Assembly (NCBI RefSeq): GCF_019334805.1
Contig: NZ_CP079822.1
Location: forward strand, 744,001-808,000
DNA from: Rothia mucilaginosa
Lineage (GTDB): Bacteria; Actinomycetota; Actinomycetes; Actinomycetales; Micrococcaceae
Length of the DNA stretch: 64,000 nucleotides
Reading direction: 5' to 3'
The notes under the pieces are model-generated. The model did no database searches. It saw only the letters and a program-made list of their open reading frames with translations, and was not told where the DNA came from. The translations under genes were made by a program, and so were the position numbers. Position 1 is the stretch's first letter; every line of letters starts with the position of its first letter. Of the stretch, positions 26,762 through 37,304 are shown piece by piece.

Positions 26762-26776
26762 GCGAAAAATTTTCGC
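26762..26776. promoter_or_regulatory. Palindrome upstream of ppx
   Basis: GCGAAAAATTTTCGC is a 7-1-7 palindrome 62 nt before the ppx start. No known operator is claimed. Confidence 0.35.
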
Positions 26777-26804
26777 TTTTCGGCGCTCTTTCTTCTATCT
26801 ATTA

Positions 26805-26840
26805 TGCGCCCGCACCGTCCTTCAAGACGATGCGGGCGCA
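26805..26840 (-). terminator. Terminator after DUF501 gene
   Basis: Perfect 10-bp stem TGCGCCCGCA with its complement around a 16-nt loop. Confidence 0.7.
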
Positions 26841-26853
26841 CCAGAATCAATAT

Positions 26854-27453
26854 TTAGGCTTCTTCACGCCACGCGGGGTCGCAGGAGCAGACCTCGGGGG
26901 TCCACCACTCGGCGATAGCGTCCAGGCCGCGGTCACCCATCGGGTTCACGCCGCGACCCACCGACAGAGTGTGGCCGATAACAGCGTGCAGGCACTTCAC
27001 GCGGGTCGGCATACCGCCGGCAGAGATACCGTCAATCTCCGGGACCTCTTCGGTGCCGCTGATCAGGCGGATGCGCTCACGCTCAGCCAGGTAGTTCTCG
27101 TGTGCGGCAGCGTACTGTGCCGCCAGGTCGGCGTCCTCAGCGAGCGAGTCGGTCATCTCGTACATCAGGCCGCCCGCCTCCAGGCGGGAAGCCGCAGCGG
27201 TAATCACCGGATGCGCCAGGTAGAACACGGTCGGGAAAGGGGTGCCGTTGCTCAGGCGCGGTGCGGTAGCAGCCACGAGCGGGTTACCGCACACGCAGCG
27301 TGCCGGAATCTCGATCACGTCGCGGACCTTACGGCCCAGCTGCGCGGAGAGAACACGGATGTCCTGCTCGGTGGGGGTCAGGGTTTCAACAGTTACGCCG
27401 AAGCCGCCGGGAGTGCGTGCCTTCAGCTCTTCAATGGTATTTTCGGTGCTCAT
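26854..27453 (-). CDS. DUF501 domain protein
   Basis: This 199-residue protein matches the DUF501 family found between ftsB and ppx in actinobacteria. It has Cys pairs RCVCGNP near residue 52 and VCSCDPAW at the end, likely metal-binding, and the conserved segments FPTVFYLAHP, AGGLMYEM and GGMPTRVKCLHAVIGH. Function is unknown. AGGA precedes the ATG closely. Its position in the eno-ftsB-ppx cluster is the conserved one. Confidence 0.9.
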   Translation of the reverse strand: MSTENTIEELKARTPGGFGVTVETLTPTEQDIRVLSAQLGRKVRDVIEIPARCVCGNPLVAATAPRLSNGTPFPTVFYLAHPVITAAASRLEAGGLMYEMTDSLAEDADLAAQYAAAHENYLAERERIRLISGTEEVPEIDGISAGGMPTRVKCLHAVIGHTLSVGRGVNPMGDRGLDAIAEWWTPEVCSCDPAWREEA

Positions 27454-27548
27454 AATCCTAAGTTTCTGGAGCGAGGGGTCGCCTCGTCCGCTTATGCCGG
27501 GTGCTTGCCGGGTACTTGCCAGGGCAGAGTTCCTGCCGGTGGCTGGGG

Positions 27549-28193
27549 CTAGTTCTTTTCGAGAGAATCCCAGATTTTCGTGGTCCAGGCGTCCTCGGGG
27601 GCGTTCTTCGCATTCGCAGAAGTACCGTCAGCCTTCGTGGAGTCCTCGGTAATGCCGGTGACCACGTAGGGGGTATCGCCGGGGTTCACATAGTAGAGGC
27701 GGCTACGTGCCTGCTGACGAACGTAGTTGTCGTCGTTCCACCAGGTCTGCTCCGCCTTCAGCTGGGCGTTCTCCTGCTGCAGCTGAGAAATGTGCGCGTT
27801 AATCTGCTTGATTTCCCGGTCCTGGTCAAAGTAGGTGACCACCGGGTATGCGGTACCGAGCGCAATCACGCCCACCACAACAGCGGTCAGGAAGCTACGG
27901 CCGGAGAACATATGAGCCGCCACGGGGGCGTCGTATCCGCCCTCTTCACGGCCCTGCTGGGCTGCGGCGCGGCGGCGGGCACGCTCCTCACGGCGAGCCT
28001 GCGCCTGACGTTCACGCTCAGGGTGACGCTCGCTCAAACCCACGCCAAAGAAAAGAGCACTTGCCTTCTTCAACAAGGAGGTGCGAGCTTCCTTCGCGGC
28101 GCCACGCGACGCATTGGAAGAGGCAGTGCCCTGAGCGGATTCGGTGGAACTCTTAGAGTGCGACCGGGTCTGCTGGTTTGCTCGCTGGCTCAT
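27549..28193 (-). CDS. FtsB/DivIC septum formation initiator
   Basis: FtsB-like proteins form a complex with FtsL and FtsQ in the divisome. The 214-residue protein has a long basic, disordered N-terminus (residues 1-95), a single membrane helix (FLTAVVVGVIALGTAYPVV), then an extracytoplasmic coiled coil (INAHISQLQQENAQLKAE) and YVRQQARSRLYYVNPGD, the family hallmark. AAGGA lies 8 nt before the ATG. It follows eno in the classical order. Confidence 0.9.
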   Translation of the reverse strand: MSQRANQQTRSHSKSSTESAQGTASSNASRGAAKEARTSLLKKASALFFGVGLSERHPERERQAQARREERARRRAAAQQGREEGGYDAPVAAHMFSGRSFLTAVVVGVIALGTAYPVVTYFDQDREIKQINAHISQLQQENAQLKAEQTWWNDDNYVRQQARSRLYYVNPGDTPYVVTGITEDSTKADGTSANAKNAPEDAWTTKIWDSLEKN

Positions 28194-28335
28194 TGCTCTA
28201 TCCTTCGTTCCGTTCTGTACCGCTAAACGCTTCCTTCATATTCTACCGGGTTCGGAGGGCTTCCCCAGCTCTATGTTGCAAGCGATACATTCTACCCTGC
28301 CACGGCATACCTGAGCTGATAGATCGCGCACAGAG

Positions 28336-28378
28336 AAGGAGGCGGTGCCACTCCCCTACGGGGTAGCACCGCCTCCTT
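28336..28378 (-). terminator. Terminator after eno
   Basis: A 13-bp GC-rich stem (28336-28348 with 28366-28378), containing an inner CCCC/GGGG pairing. Confidence 0.8.
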
Positions 28379-28416
28379 GACGTCTAACCGCTCACGCGGT
28401 CGAATGCTTCAGTAAC

Positions 28417-29995
<1,579 letters not shown>

Positions 29996-30043
29996 GGCGC
30001 TTTGAAACCTCTTATTCCCTCAGAGACTAGGTTTCAAAGCGCC
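29996..30043 (-). terminator. Terminator after mazG
   Basis: A 15-bp inverted repeat (29996-30010, 30029-30043) with an 18-nt loop. Confidence 0.7.
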
Positions 30044-30068
30044 TCACAGAAGAACTCAACCAGCGTGT

Positions 30069-30815
30069 CTAATAGCTCGGCTCATCATGCGTGTGCTGAG
30101 CAATATAGCGGCGAGTGTACGAACGCAGGGCGCGCTCAGCATCCAGGCCGTTACGCTGTGCACGGCTCACCAATGCAAAGAGCAGCTCGCCGAACTCCTC
30201 CTCAGTGTGCATATAGCGCAGGTCGTCCTCCATGCTCGTAGGCTCCGGCGGCAAGATAATACCCGCCTTACGTGCCTTCACAGCAGTCTTCTCAGCCATA
30301 GCGAGCGCCGGCAGATGCGGCGGAATACCGTCCAGTGCGCCGCGGTCGCTCTTCTCCTTCTTCTTCAACGCATCCCACGCCGCCTGTTGCTCAGCCGCGG
30401 TGCGGGGCGCCTCCGAAGAGCCCTCAGACTCAGCCGCAAACACATCGGGGTGGCGCGAACGAAGCTTCTGCACAAGGCCCTCAACCACCTGCACGATGTC
30501 GAAGCCCTGCGGGTTTGCCGCAGCAATATCAGAGTGGAACACCACCTGTAGCAGCACGTCGCCCAGCTCCTCACGCAGCAGCGGCATATTCGGCTCGCCG
30601 CCGGTTTCTACCGCCTCGACAACCTCGTAGGCTTCCTCCACCAGGTAGCGGATTAGGGAGGCGTGAGTCTGCTCAGCATCCCACGGGCAACCGCCCGGTG
30701 CGCGCAGCAGCGCCATGGTTTCCACCAGGGTGCCGAAGGCTTCAGCCGCGCGGGCGGCAGTGTCCTGAACGTTCTGCGCCGCAGAAGCCTCAGGAGTATT
30801 AGGGGTATCAGTCAT
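30069..30815 (-). CDS. mazG: Nucleoside triphosphate pyrophosphohydrolase MazG
   Basis: MazG hydrolyses NTPs and dNTPs, including damaged ones, to monophosphates. The 248-residue protein has the metal-binding helix motifs LVEEAYEVVEAVE and REELGDVLLQVVFH in its N-terminal domain, with CPWDAEQTHASLIRYL before them, and a weaker second domain (EEEFGELLFALVSRA). ATG 30815 is chosen for its GAGGAAG ribosome site; an earlier start adds non-conserved residues. MazG next to eno matches mycobacteria. Confidence 0.93.
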   Translation of the reverse strand: MTDTPNTPEASAAQNVQDTAARAAEAFGTLVETMALLRAPGGCPWDAEQTHASLIRYLVEEAYEVVEAVETGGEPNMPLLREELGDVLLQVVFHSDIAAANPQGFDIVQVVEGLVQKLRSRHPDVFAAESEGSSEAPRTAAEQQAAWDALKKKEKSDRGALDGIPPHLPALAMAEKTAVKARKAGIILPPEPTSMEDDLRYMHTEEEFGELLFALVSRAQRNGLDAERALRSYTRRYIAQHTHDEPSY

Positions 30816-30853
30816 AACAATCTTCCTCATCGAAAAAATGACAAACATAGCGC

Positions 30854-30888
30854 GCCGCGCCGACCCCCACACGGGGAGCTGGCGCGGC
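30854..30888 (-). terminator. Hairpin after the acidic protein gene
   Basis: GCCGCGCC (30854-30861) pairs with GGCGCGGC (30881-30888). No T-run, so attenuation or termination is uncertain. Confidence 0.4.
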
Positions 30889-30903
30889 ACACCTTACAAG
30901 GTT

Positions 30904-33900
30904 TTAGAGGTTCCAGTGCGAAAGCGCGCTCGTCATATGAGCCGGGATCTTCGAACCCAAACGCGGGAACATACGCAGCTCCTCAACGTAACGCTCAGCA
31001 TCCAACGGACGCGGGTAGGTGACAAACGCCTGCTCATTCGCATAATCGAATGCCGCCTGAACCGGCACGCCCGGGGTGAAGGTCAGGCTCATAGCCAGCG
31101 GCGAGCCCTCGCCCTCGCTGTACGAGTCGGTCTTCAGCGCCGGAATGTCCAGCAGGGTTTCGGGAATCAGCTCGAAGGTACGGACCTGCTCCCAGAAGCC
31201 GTTGCGGCGCACGTGGGTCAGGGCGTCGTAGTAGGAACCGAGGGCGCGTACACGAATCAGCACGGTAGTGGCGTCCTTTGCGGTGCCGTTCTCGCCGAAG
31301 AGGTGCTCGACGACCGGCGCCAGACGCTGAGCGACCTGAGCCTCGGTCAGAACCAGGTTACCGGCTGCCAGCTGAGTCTCCGAGGGAACCAGCGGGCTCT
31401 GCACCGCGGCGGAGGGGGTGTCCGGCTCAGCCACGATGGTGGGCAGCTGGTTGAGCTCGCTCAGCGCGGATGCCGAGATGCTGGAGGAGATACCTGCCGG
31501 GGTGCTCTCCGGCAGGGCAACCGGGGTGGTCGCCGCAGCGGGTGCCGTCTCTACTGCGGGAGCCTCAGCAATCTTGGCTGCGGGGGTCACCTCAACGGTC
31601 TTGAGCTCAGCAGCCTTCTCAGTGGGCTTTTCCTGAGCGCCGGTAGCCTTCGCAGCGGACGCCTTTGCCTCAGATGCCTTTGCCTCGGTAGCCTTCGCAG
31701 CGGCGCCGGCGGTGCCCACTGCGGCAGCTGCGGCAAGAGCACCAGCCAGGCCGGGAGCCACAGATGCACTCTCAGCGGCAGGCTCAACGTCTTCGAGGGC
31801 AGGTTCCTCAGCGTGCGCTTCAGTGGAAGCAGCAGAGGCCTCGGGCTCGGGCAGCAGTTCAGAATCCTCCAGGAACGCGGGCAGGGCGGGCTCTTCGGTC
31901 TGCTCTGCGGCCGGCTCTTCTGCAGCATCTTCAACGGGCTGGGTACGATCCAGGGTGAAGGACTCTGCAACCACGGGGGCGGTTGCCTTCTGGTCCTCGA
32001 CGGCCGGAACGTCCTCAGCGGGTGCTTCCTCAGTGTCCAGCTTCTTCTGAGCGTTGGCAACGATGGCAGCCAGGGCGGCTTCCATATCTTCGCCAGATTC
32101 ATCAGAGGCCTGGGCAGGGGTCTCGGAAGCCTCAGATGCTTCAGCGGTGAGCTCTTCAGCCTGCTCAGTTTCGGGCTCTACGGTAGCTACACCGAAGACA
32201 GGGTCATTCTCGTAGTCGTGCTCGAACTCAGCTTCAACCGGCGCGAACTCATTCTGAGCAGGCTCGTCAGAAGCTTCAACAGCCTCTTCGACGTCTTCCT
32301 TCTCCTGCGCGGCAGCAGCAGAACCAGCCACAGCGGTACCGGCAGCGGCAAGACCCGTAGCGGCCAGCAGACCCGAAGAGGTACCCTCTTCAGCGCTCTC
32401 AACTACAGGCTCTTCAGCGGCTTCGGCAGTAGCCGCAGCCTCGTTCGCAGCCTGCTTCTCGGCGAGTTCCGCCTCAAGCTCATGCTCAATAGCTTCACGT
32501 TCAGCCTCAACCGAGTCAACGCTCTGAACAGCGGCTTCCTGAGACTCATCCTGCGAGGTAGCCTCAGCGGCCTCAGCGGTCGCAACGGGCTTAGCCTCAA
32601 CAGCGGAGCCTCCCAGCAGGAAGCTCTCACCGGTAGTCTGACCGTCCACAGCTCCCAGGTAGGATGCGTGAACCTCCAGACCGTCACCCAGGCGCGGCTT
32701 CAAAGAGACAGCCGCACGGTTCCAGGTTGCGCCGGCCTGCTGAGCCTCGGTGTACAGTGCCGCAACGGGTGCGAACCAGTCAACGCCGGGCACGACAATG
32801 CCGGTTTCAACCTCACGGCCGCGGTGCAGCAGACGGTAGTGCATATCCTCATCAACCTGGCGCAGTTCCAGGCTCATGGTGCCCGAACCGCGGGTTCGCA
32901 TGAGCTCCGTGAGGCCGTGGAGAGCGCGCTGCTCGGGGAGAGCGGGCAGGGTTGCCGCACCCTCAACGGGCTCGCTCAGGATGATGGATTCGGCAACCAG
33001 TTCAGCTTCGTCTTCGCTGAGCTTCTGCGCAGTTTCCTTCAGCTCAGCAACGGGTGCCTCAGCGGATTCTTCACAAGCGGCAGACTCGTGCTTCTCTGCT
33101 TCCTTCTTATCGATGCCCTCTGCGGTCAGCGCGATGCCCTGCGAGGTGCCCTTTTCGGTCTTCTCCTCAGCCTTTTCAGCCTTTGCGGCGGAGGCAACGG
33201 CAGCTGCAGCAGCTACGGGGGCAGCAACAGCGGCAAGCGCAGGAGCTACAGAGGCGCTCTTGGCGGGCTCGTCTTCCTCAGAAGCAGTGCCTTCAGCCAC
33301 GAGGTTCTCAACTTCAGAGTCCTCAACCTCGGTAGCGGTTGCTACCGGTGCGGGGGTCTCCTCTTCGGCTTCGACCTCAGCGCTTTCTTCGACAGCATTT
33401 TCTTCCGTAGCAGGCTCTTCCGCGGCGGAAGCATCGAAAATCAGCTCTGCGGTGTTCTCCTCTTCAGCGTCGAAGTCCTCAGCCTCGAGCGACTCAGAGA
33501 CGGACACTTCGCGCTTCTCCTCAACGGATACAGCGGAGAGCAGTTCGGTCTCATCAGAGACCGCGCTTTCTTCCTCAGTAAGTTCAGATGCCAGCAGCTC
33601 GGGCGCCTCAACGACAGCCTCAATCGGCTCTTCCTCAACAGCGGCAGCAGGCTCAGCGGCTTCTGCTACAACAGCGGTGAGGTCAACGGTTTCTTCAGCT
33701 TCAGCGGCCTCAAAAATTTCGGGTGCTTCGGTATCGGAAACCTCGGTAGGCTCAGTAGCCTCGGCATCTTCGGTAGCTTCAGCGGAGTCTGCTACCTCAG
33801 CAGCTACCTCATCAGCAGTAGCTTCTTCAGCGATTACCTCATCGGAAGCGATCTCGCCGAAAGTCTCCTCTTCGCTGTCGAGGGTGATGCCCAGTCGAGC

Positions 33901-34773
33901 AGCGTAGGCGGCAGCCAAATCATCCAAACCGGCGTTCTGAGCCTCGGTGACAGCGGCGCCGGTACCGGCAGCCTTCATGTCTTCCACAGTCAGGGAGTCC
34001 TCAGCATCTGCGGATTCAGCCTCAGATACAGAATGAGCGTTCTCGGAGTTGTTCTCGGTAGCTTCTACAACAGCGTCGACAGCCTCATGCTCTTCGCCAC
34101 CCTCTGCCTCGTCTGCAGTCTCCTCAACAGCCTCAGCGACCTCAGCATCCTCAGCGGCAGTATCTTCGGTATTCTGGGCACGCAGAGCACGCAGGTGCTC
34201 TTCAAACTGGGAACGTGCATCCGCTGCGACGTCCTTAGGCTCCTGCGCCTCGATAGATGCGTCCTCAGCTTCAGTCTCTTCGTCATCGCGCAGGAACGCA
34301 GGCGTTGCGGGCTGAGCAGCCTCAGCAACCGGGGCTTCATCTTCTTCAACGTCCTGGTCCTCAGCTACCTGTTCAACCTCAACAGGTTCCTCAGATCCCT
34401 GGGGGAAAGCACCAAGCGCAGCCAGCAGGCTACGACGCTCCTGCTCCTCCGCCTGTTCCTCGGTCAGCTCCTCAGCAGCGGAAGATTCTTCAACCTTCTC
34501 ATCGCCGTGCAGGAGGGCACGCTTGAGATCCTCAACAGCGCGGTGCTCTTCATTCTGCTCTTCGTCGTGGTTCTGGTGGCGTGCGCTTTCAGACTTCACG
34601 AAGCGGCGCAGGGAGTCCTCCCACTGCTGCTGTTCCATAATCTTTTCGCTCAGTCGCGCGCTCTTAGGAGCGTCTTCGCTTGCCTGTTCTTTCTGAGCCT
34701 TAGCGGTTTCGGCGCTCTGTTCTTCGCGCGACTGTTCATCCAACTTCTTCTTGCCGATTCCAAAGAAGCTCAT
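30904..34773 (-). CDS. Giant acidic low-complexity protein with two embedded globular domains
   Basis: A 1289-residue protein of unknown function. It begins MSFFGIGKKKLDEQ, with GGAGG 7 nt upstream of this ATG, and lacks a signal peptide. Most of it is Glu/Ala/Val-rich disordered sequence. Two parts look folded: residues about 614-706 (LRQVDEDMHYRLLHRGREVE, then WNRAAVSLKPRLGDGLEVHASY) and 1141-1289 at the C-terminus (VAQRLAPVVEHLF, RNGFWEQVRTFELIPE, VQAAFDYANEQAF, RYVEELRMFPRLGSKIPAHM). The last part faintly resembles YezG/DUF600-type immunity or TY-chaperone-like folds; this is a guess. Three Ala-rich, near-hydrophobic segments lie near residues 505-530, 800-822 and 1000-1025, two of them opening with SASVAP. 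The plus strand also holds a long open frame, caused by codon bias. Confidence 0.8.
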   Translation of the reverse strand: MSFFGIGKKKLDEQSREEQSAETAKAQKEQASEDAPKSARLSEKIMEQQQWEDSLRRFVKSESARHQNHDEEQNEEHRAVEDLKRALLHGDEKVEESSAAEELTEEQAEEQERRSLLAALGAFPQGSEEPVEVEQVAEDQDVEEDEAPVAEAAQPATPAFLRDDEETEAEDASIEAQEPKDVAADARSQFEEHLRALRAQNTEDTAAEDAEVAEAVEETADEAEGGEEHEAVDAVVEATENNSENAHSVSEAESADAEDSLTVEDMKAAGTGAAVTEAQNAGLDDLAAAYAARLGITLDSEEETFGEIASDEVIAEEATADEVAAEVADSAEATEDAEATEPTEVSDTEAPEIFEAAEAEETVDLTAVVAEAAEPAAAVEEEPIEAVVEAPELLASELTEEESAVSDETELLSAVSVEEKREVSVSESLEAEDFDAEEENTAELIFDASAAEEPATEENAVEESAEVEAEEETPAPVATATEVEDSEVENLVAEGTASEEDEPAKSASVAPALAAVAAPVAAAAAVASAAKAEKAEEKTEKGTSQGIALTAEGIDKKEAEKHESAACEESAEAPVAELKETAQKLSEDEAELVAESIILSEPVEGAATLPALPEQRALHGLTELMRTRGSGTMSLELRQVDEDMHYRLLHRGREVETGIVVPGVDWFAPVAALYTEAQQAGATWNRAAVSLKPRLGDGLEVHASYLGAVDGQTTGESFLLGGSAVEAKPVATAEAAEATSQDESQEAAVQSVDSVEAEREAIEHELEAELAEKQAANEAAATAEAAEEPVVESAEEGTSSGLLAATGLAAAGTAVAGSAAAAQEKEDVEEAVEASDEPAQNEFAPVEAEFEHDYENDPVFGVATVEPETEQAEELTAEASEASETPAQASDESGEDMEAALAAIVANAQKKLDTEEAPAEDVPAVEDQKATAPVVAESFTLDRTQPVEDAAEEPAAEQTEEPALPAFLEDSELLPEPEASAASTEAHAEEPALEDVEPAAESASVAPGLAGALAAAAAVGTAGAAAKATEAKASEAKASAAKATGAQEKPTEKAAELKTVEVTPAAKIAEAPAVETAPAAATTPVALPESTPAGISSSISASALSELNQLPTIVAEPDTPSAAVQSPLVPSETQLAAGNLVLTEAQVAQRLAPVVEHLFGENGTAKDATTVLIRVRALGSYYDALTHVRRNGFWEQVRTFELIPETLLDIPALKTDSYSEGEGSPLAMSLTFTPGVPVQAAFDYANEQAFVTYPRPLDAERYVEELRMFPRLGSKIPAHMTSALSHWNL

Positions 34774-34904
34774 TGGGTGTCCTCCTCCGGCGTGCGCCGT
34801 GTGATGGTGCGCCATCTCCTTCAACCCCCGCAGGTGTGTGGGCACGGAGTCGGGAACATGACGCAGATGTCCTCATAATCCTTTTAATTCTATCGTGTGC
34901 ATAG

Positions 34905-34946
34905 AGTTTCACCCCGCTACTCGGTGAGAGGTAACGGGGTGAAACT
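34905..34946 (-). terminator. Terminator after the M20 amidohydrolase gene
   Basis: AGTTTCACCCCG and its complement form a 12-bp stem around an 18-nt loop. Confidence 0.7.
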
Positions 34947-35021
34947 TGTACAGTTTTCAAGGCTTGATGCGGCTATATAGTCGTACTTTCAAGCCTGACT
35001 TATAAGCTTTCGAGAAGCTCT

Positions 35022-36272
35022 TTAGCGTGCCTCATCGCGGATGGGGTTCGCCGCCTTCGCAGCCTTCGCCAGCTCAAAACGGACGGCGCGCAGGGCAGTT
35101 GCCGCCATGACGCGCACACCAATGCCGATTGCCTGCTCGCTCGGGGCGTAATCGCCCTGGTGCAGATCGTAGGTGGGGTCGCCGGGGGCACGGGTGCCCA
35201 GGCGGAACATGGAGCCGGGAACTTCCTGCAGCATCCACGCGAAGTCTTCGCCGCCCATGGACTGCTCAACCAGCACAATGGAGTCTTCGCCCAGTTCGGC
35301 GCGAGCCGCGTTCTCCAGCATGGTGGTTTCCAGGTCGGTGTTCACGACCGGGGGCACTCCGCGGATGTGCTCCACACGCGCGGTCACGCCGAAGGGTACG
35401 GCAACCTGCTCGATGACTTCATCCAGCATGTTGCCTGCCTGACGCCAAACCTCAACATCCAGGCAACGCATGGTACCCGCCAGGTAGCCCTCGGCGGGAA
35501 TAGCGTTGGGAGCAACACCAGCACTGACCTGGCCCCAGGCGACCAGCACGCCCGAACGCACGTCGGTGCGGCGGGTCAGCACGGCGGGAACCTGCACAGC
35601 AATCTGGCTCATCGCATAGATGAGGTCCTCAGTCAGATGCGGGCGAGAAGTGTGGCCGCCGTGACCGCTCAGATGAATTTTCACGGTATCCGAGGCGCTG
35701 GTAATCGCACCGATGCGGGTACCGATCTGGCCCAGGTCCACCTTCGGGTCACAGTGCAGAGCGAAAGCACGCGGAATATCCTTGAGCAGACCCTGCGAAA
35801 TCATCTGCACCGCACCGCCGGGCAGCTGCTCCTCAGCGGGCTGGAAAAGAATGCGGACGCTACGGCCCAGCGGGGTCTTCTCGTTCAGCTCGTGCAGTGC
35901 CAGAGCTACACCGAGCATGACGGTCTGGTGAATATCATGGCCGCAGGCGTGCATCACACCGGGCACGGTGGAGGCGTAGGGCAGGTCTGTCTGCTCAACA
36001 ATGGGCAGAGCATCAATATCGGCACGCAGAGCCACGGCGAAGGGACCGCTTCCGATATCGACGTAGCAGCCGGTGCCTTCGCAGGCGACGGGGTTCATGC
36101 CGGCTTCTCGCAGTCGGTTCATGAGACGCTCAGTGGTTGCGATCTCGCGGAAGGAAAGTTCCGGGTTGGCGTGCACTTCGCGGCGGAACTGCACGAGGGT
36201 ACCCATCATGCGCTCCACCCAGTCATCGAAGACGGGGGTGGACAAATCGTAGCGAGAATTAGCAAAAACCAT
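35022..36272 (-). CDS. M20 family amidohydrolase (AmiD/IAA-amino-acid hydrolase type)
   Basis: This 416-residue metallohydrolase cleaves N-acyl amino acids or similar amides. Metal ligands appear in MHACGHDIHQTVMLG, QPAEEQLPGGA and near the end in MGGEDFAWMLQ; LRADIDALPIVEQTDLPY is the family hallmark. The dimerisation lid carries LSGHGGHTSRPHLTEDL. The substrate is unknown; such enzymes can release amino acids from N-acyl conjugates in skin or mouth bacteria. The ATG directly follows a -10 hexamer. Confidence 0.9.
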   Translation of the reverse strand: MVFANSRYDLSTPVFDDWVERMMGTLVQFRREVHANPELSFREIATTERLMNRLREAGMNPVACEGTGCYVDIGSGPFAVALRADIDALPIVEQTDLPYASTVPGVMHACGHDIHQTVMLGVALALHELNEKTPLGRSVRILFQPAEEQLPGGAVQMISQGLLKDIPRAFALHCDPKVDLGQIGTRIGAITSASDTVKIHLSGHGGHTSRPHLTEDLIYAMSQIAVQVPAVLTRRTDVRSGVLVAWGQVSAGVAPNAIPAEGYLAGTMRCLDVEVWRQAGNMLDEVIEQVAVPFGVTARVEHIRGVPPVVNTDLETTMLENAARAELGEDSIVLVEQSMGGEDFAWMLQEVPGSMFRLGTRAPGDPTYDLHQGDYAPSEQAIGIGVRVMAATALRAVRFELAKAAKAANPIRDEAR

Positions 36273-36279
36273 ACACAGT

Positions 36280-36285
36280 AGAATA
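36280..36285 (-). promoter_or_regulatory. Candidate -10 of the M20 gene (leaderless)
   Basis: On the minus strand TATTCT is followed by 7 nt and the ATG at 36272. Confidence 0.55.
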
Positions 36286-36441
36286 ACGCCGCTCGCCGGG
36301 GTTTACCTACCCGTTCCCTCTTTCTGACAGCCCTCGAGAATATCTATGACTTTATGACAGATTGTGAAGAGTTTTTGTGCGCGCCCGAGCCCCCGAAAAT
36401 GCTCTGCCCCATCATTTCCCTCAGCCCTTTTCTGTCAAACA

Positions 36442-36478
36442 ATTCAAGCCGCCACCCGGTGCGGGTGACGGCTTGAAT
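36442..36478 (-). terminator. Terminator of the sdhCDAB operon
   Basis: A stem of about 15 bp (36442-36457 with 36462-36478) just past the sdhB stop. Confidence 0.8.
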
Positions 36479-36514
36479 CGTCAATGCTGTATCAGCTGAT
36501 ACCGCGTGTTCAGA

Positions 36515-37303
36515 TTAGAGCGAGCGGCTCAGGATTGCCTGCTTCACCTCGGCAATAGCCTTGGTGATCTGGATGCCACGGGGGCAAGCCTCGGTGCAGT
36601 TGAAGGTGGTACGGCAACGCCATACGCCTTCCTTGTCGTTGAGGATCTCCAGACGCAGGTCGCCTGCATCATCGCGCGAGTCGAAGATGAAGCGGTGTGC
36701 GTTCACGATAGCGGAGGGGCCGAAGTACTGACCGTCGGTCCAGAAGACCGGGCAGGACGAGGTACATGCTGCACAGAGGATGCACTTGGTGGTGTCATCG
36801 AAACGTGCACGGTCCTCAATGGTCTGCAGGCGCTCACGCTCAGGCTCGTTCGAATCGTTGATGAAGAACGGCATGATTTCGCGGTATGCCTGGAAGAAGG
36901 GCTCCATGTCAACGATGAGGTCCTTTTCGCAGGGCAGACCCTTGATGGGCTCAACGGTAATCGGCTTGGACAGGTCAAGGTCCTTCAGCAGGGTCTTGCA
37001 AGCCAGGCGGTTACGGCCGTTGATGCGCATTGCGTCCGAGCCACAGATGCCGTGTGCGCAGGAGCGGCGGAAGGAGACGGAGCCGTCTACTTCCCACTTG
37101 ATCTTGTGCAGAGCATCCAGCACGCGGTCGGTGCGGTACATGGTCAGCGGGAATTCATCCCAGTACGCCTCGGAGGAAACTTCCGGGTTGTAGCGACGAA
37201 TCTTGATGACCACATCGTACGTGGGGATGGAGTCGGAGTCGCCGCCGGTCATACCCTCAAACAGCTTGACGGATTCCGGTTCGGGGAGTTCGTTTTCAGC
37301 CAT
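36515..37303 (-). CDS. sdhB: Succinate dehydrogenase iron-sulfur subunit
   Basis: SdhB passes electrons from FADH2 in SdhA to the quinone site through three clusters. The 262-residue protein has the [2Fe-2S] ligands in CAHGICGSDAM with RLAC, the [4Fe-4S] ligands in CILCAACTSSCP, and the [3Fe-4S] ligands in CRTTFNCTEACPRG. The start MAENELPEP at 37303 lies one base after the sdhA stop codon. A longer frame reads back into sdhA and is not used. Last gene of the operon. Confidence 0.97.
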   Translation of the reverse strand: MAENELPEPESVKLFEGMTGGDSDSIPTYDVVIKIRRYNPEVSSEAYWDEFPLTMYRTDRVLDALHKIKWEVDGSVSFRRSCAHGICGSDAMRINGRNRLACKTLLKDLDLSKPITVEPIKGLPCEKDLIVDMEPFFQAYREIMPFFINDSNEPERERLQTIEDRARFDDTTKCILCAACTSSCPVFWTDGQYFGPSAIVNAHRFIFDSRDDAGDLRLEILNDKEGVWRCRTTFNCTEACPRGIQITKAIAEVKQAILSRSL

Positions 37304-37304
37304 T

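Noticed and set aside
30838..34878. A 1346-codon open frame on the plus strand opposite the acidic protein
   Set aside because: It mirrors the Glu/Ala/Ser codon bias of the minus-strand gene, has no ribosome site, and reads as Leu/Ser/Gly low complexity. The minus strand has a clear start and folded segments.
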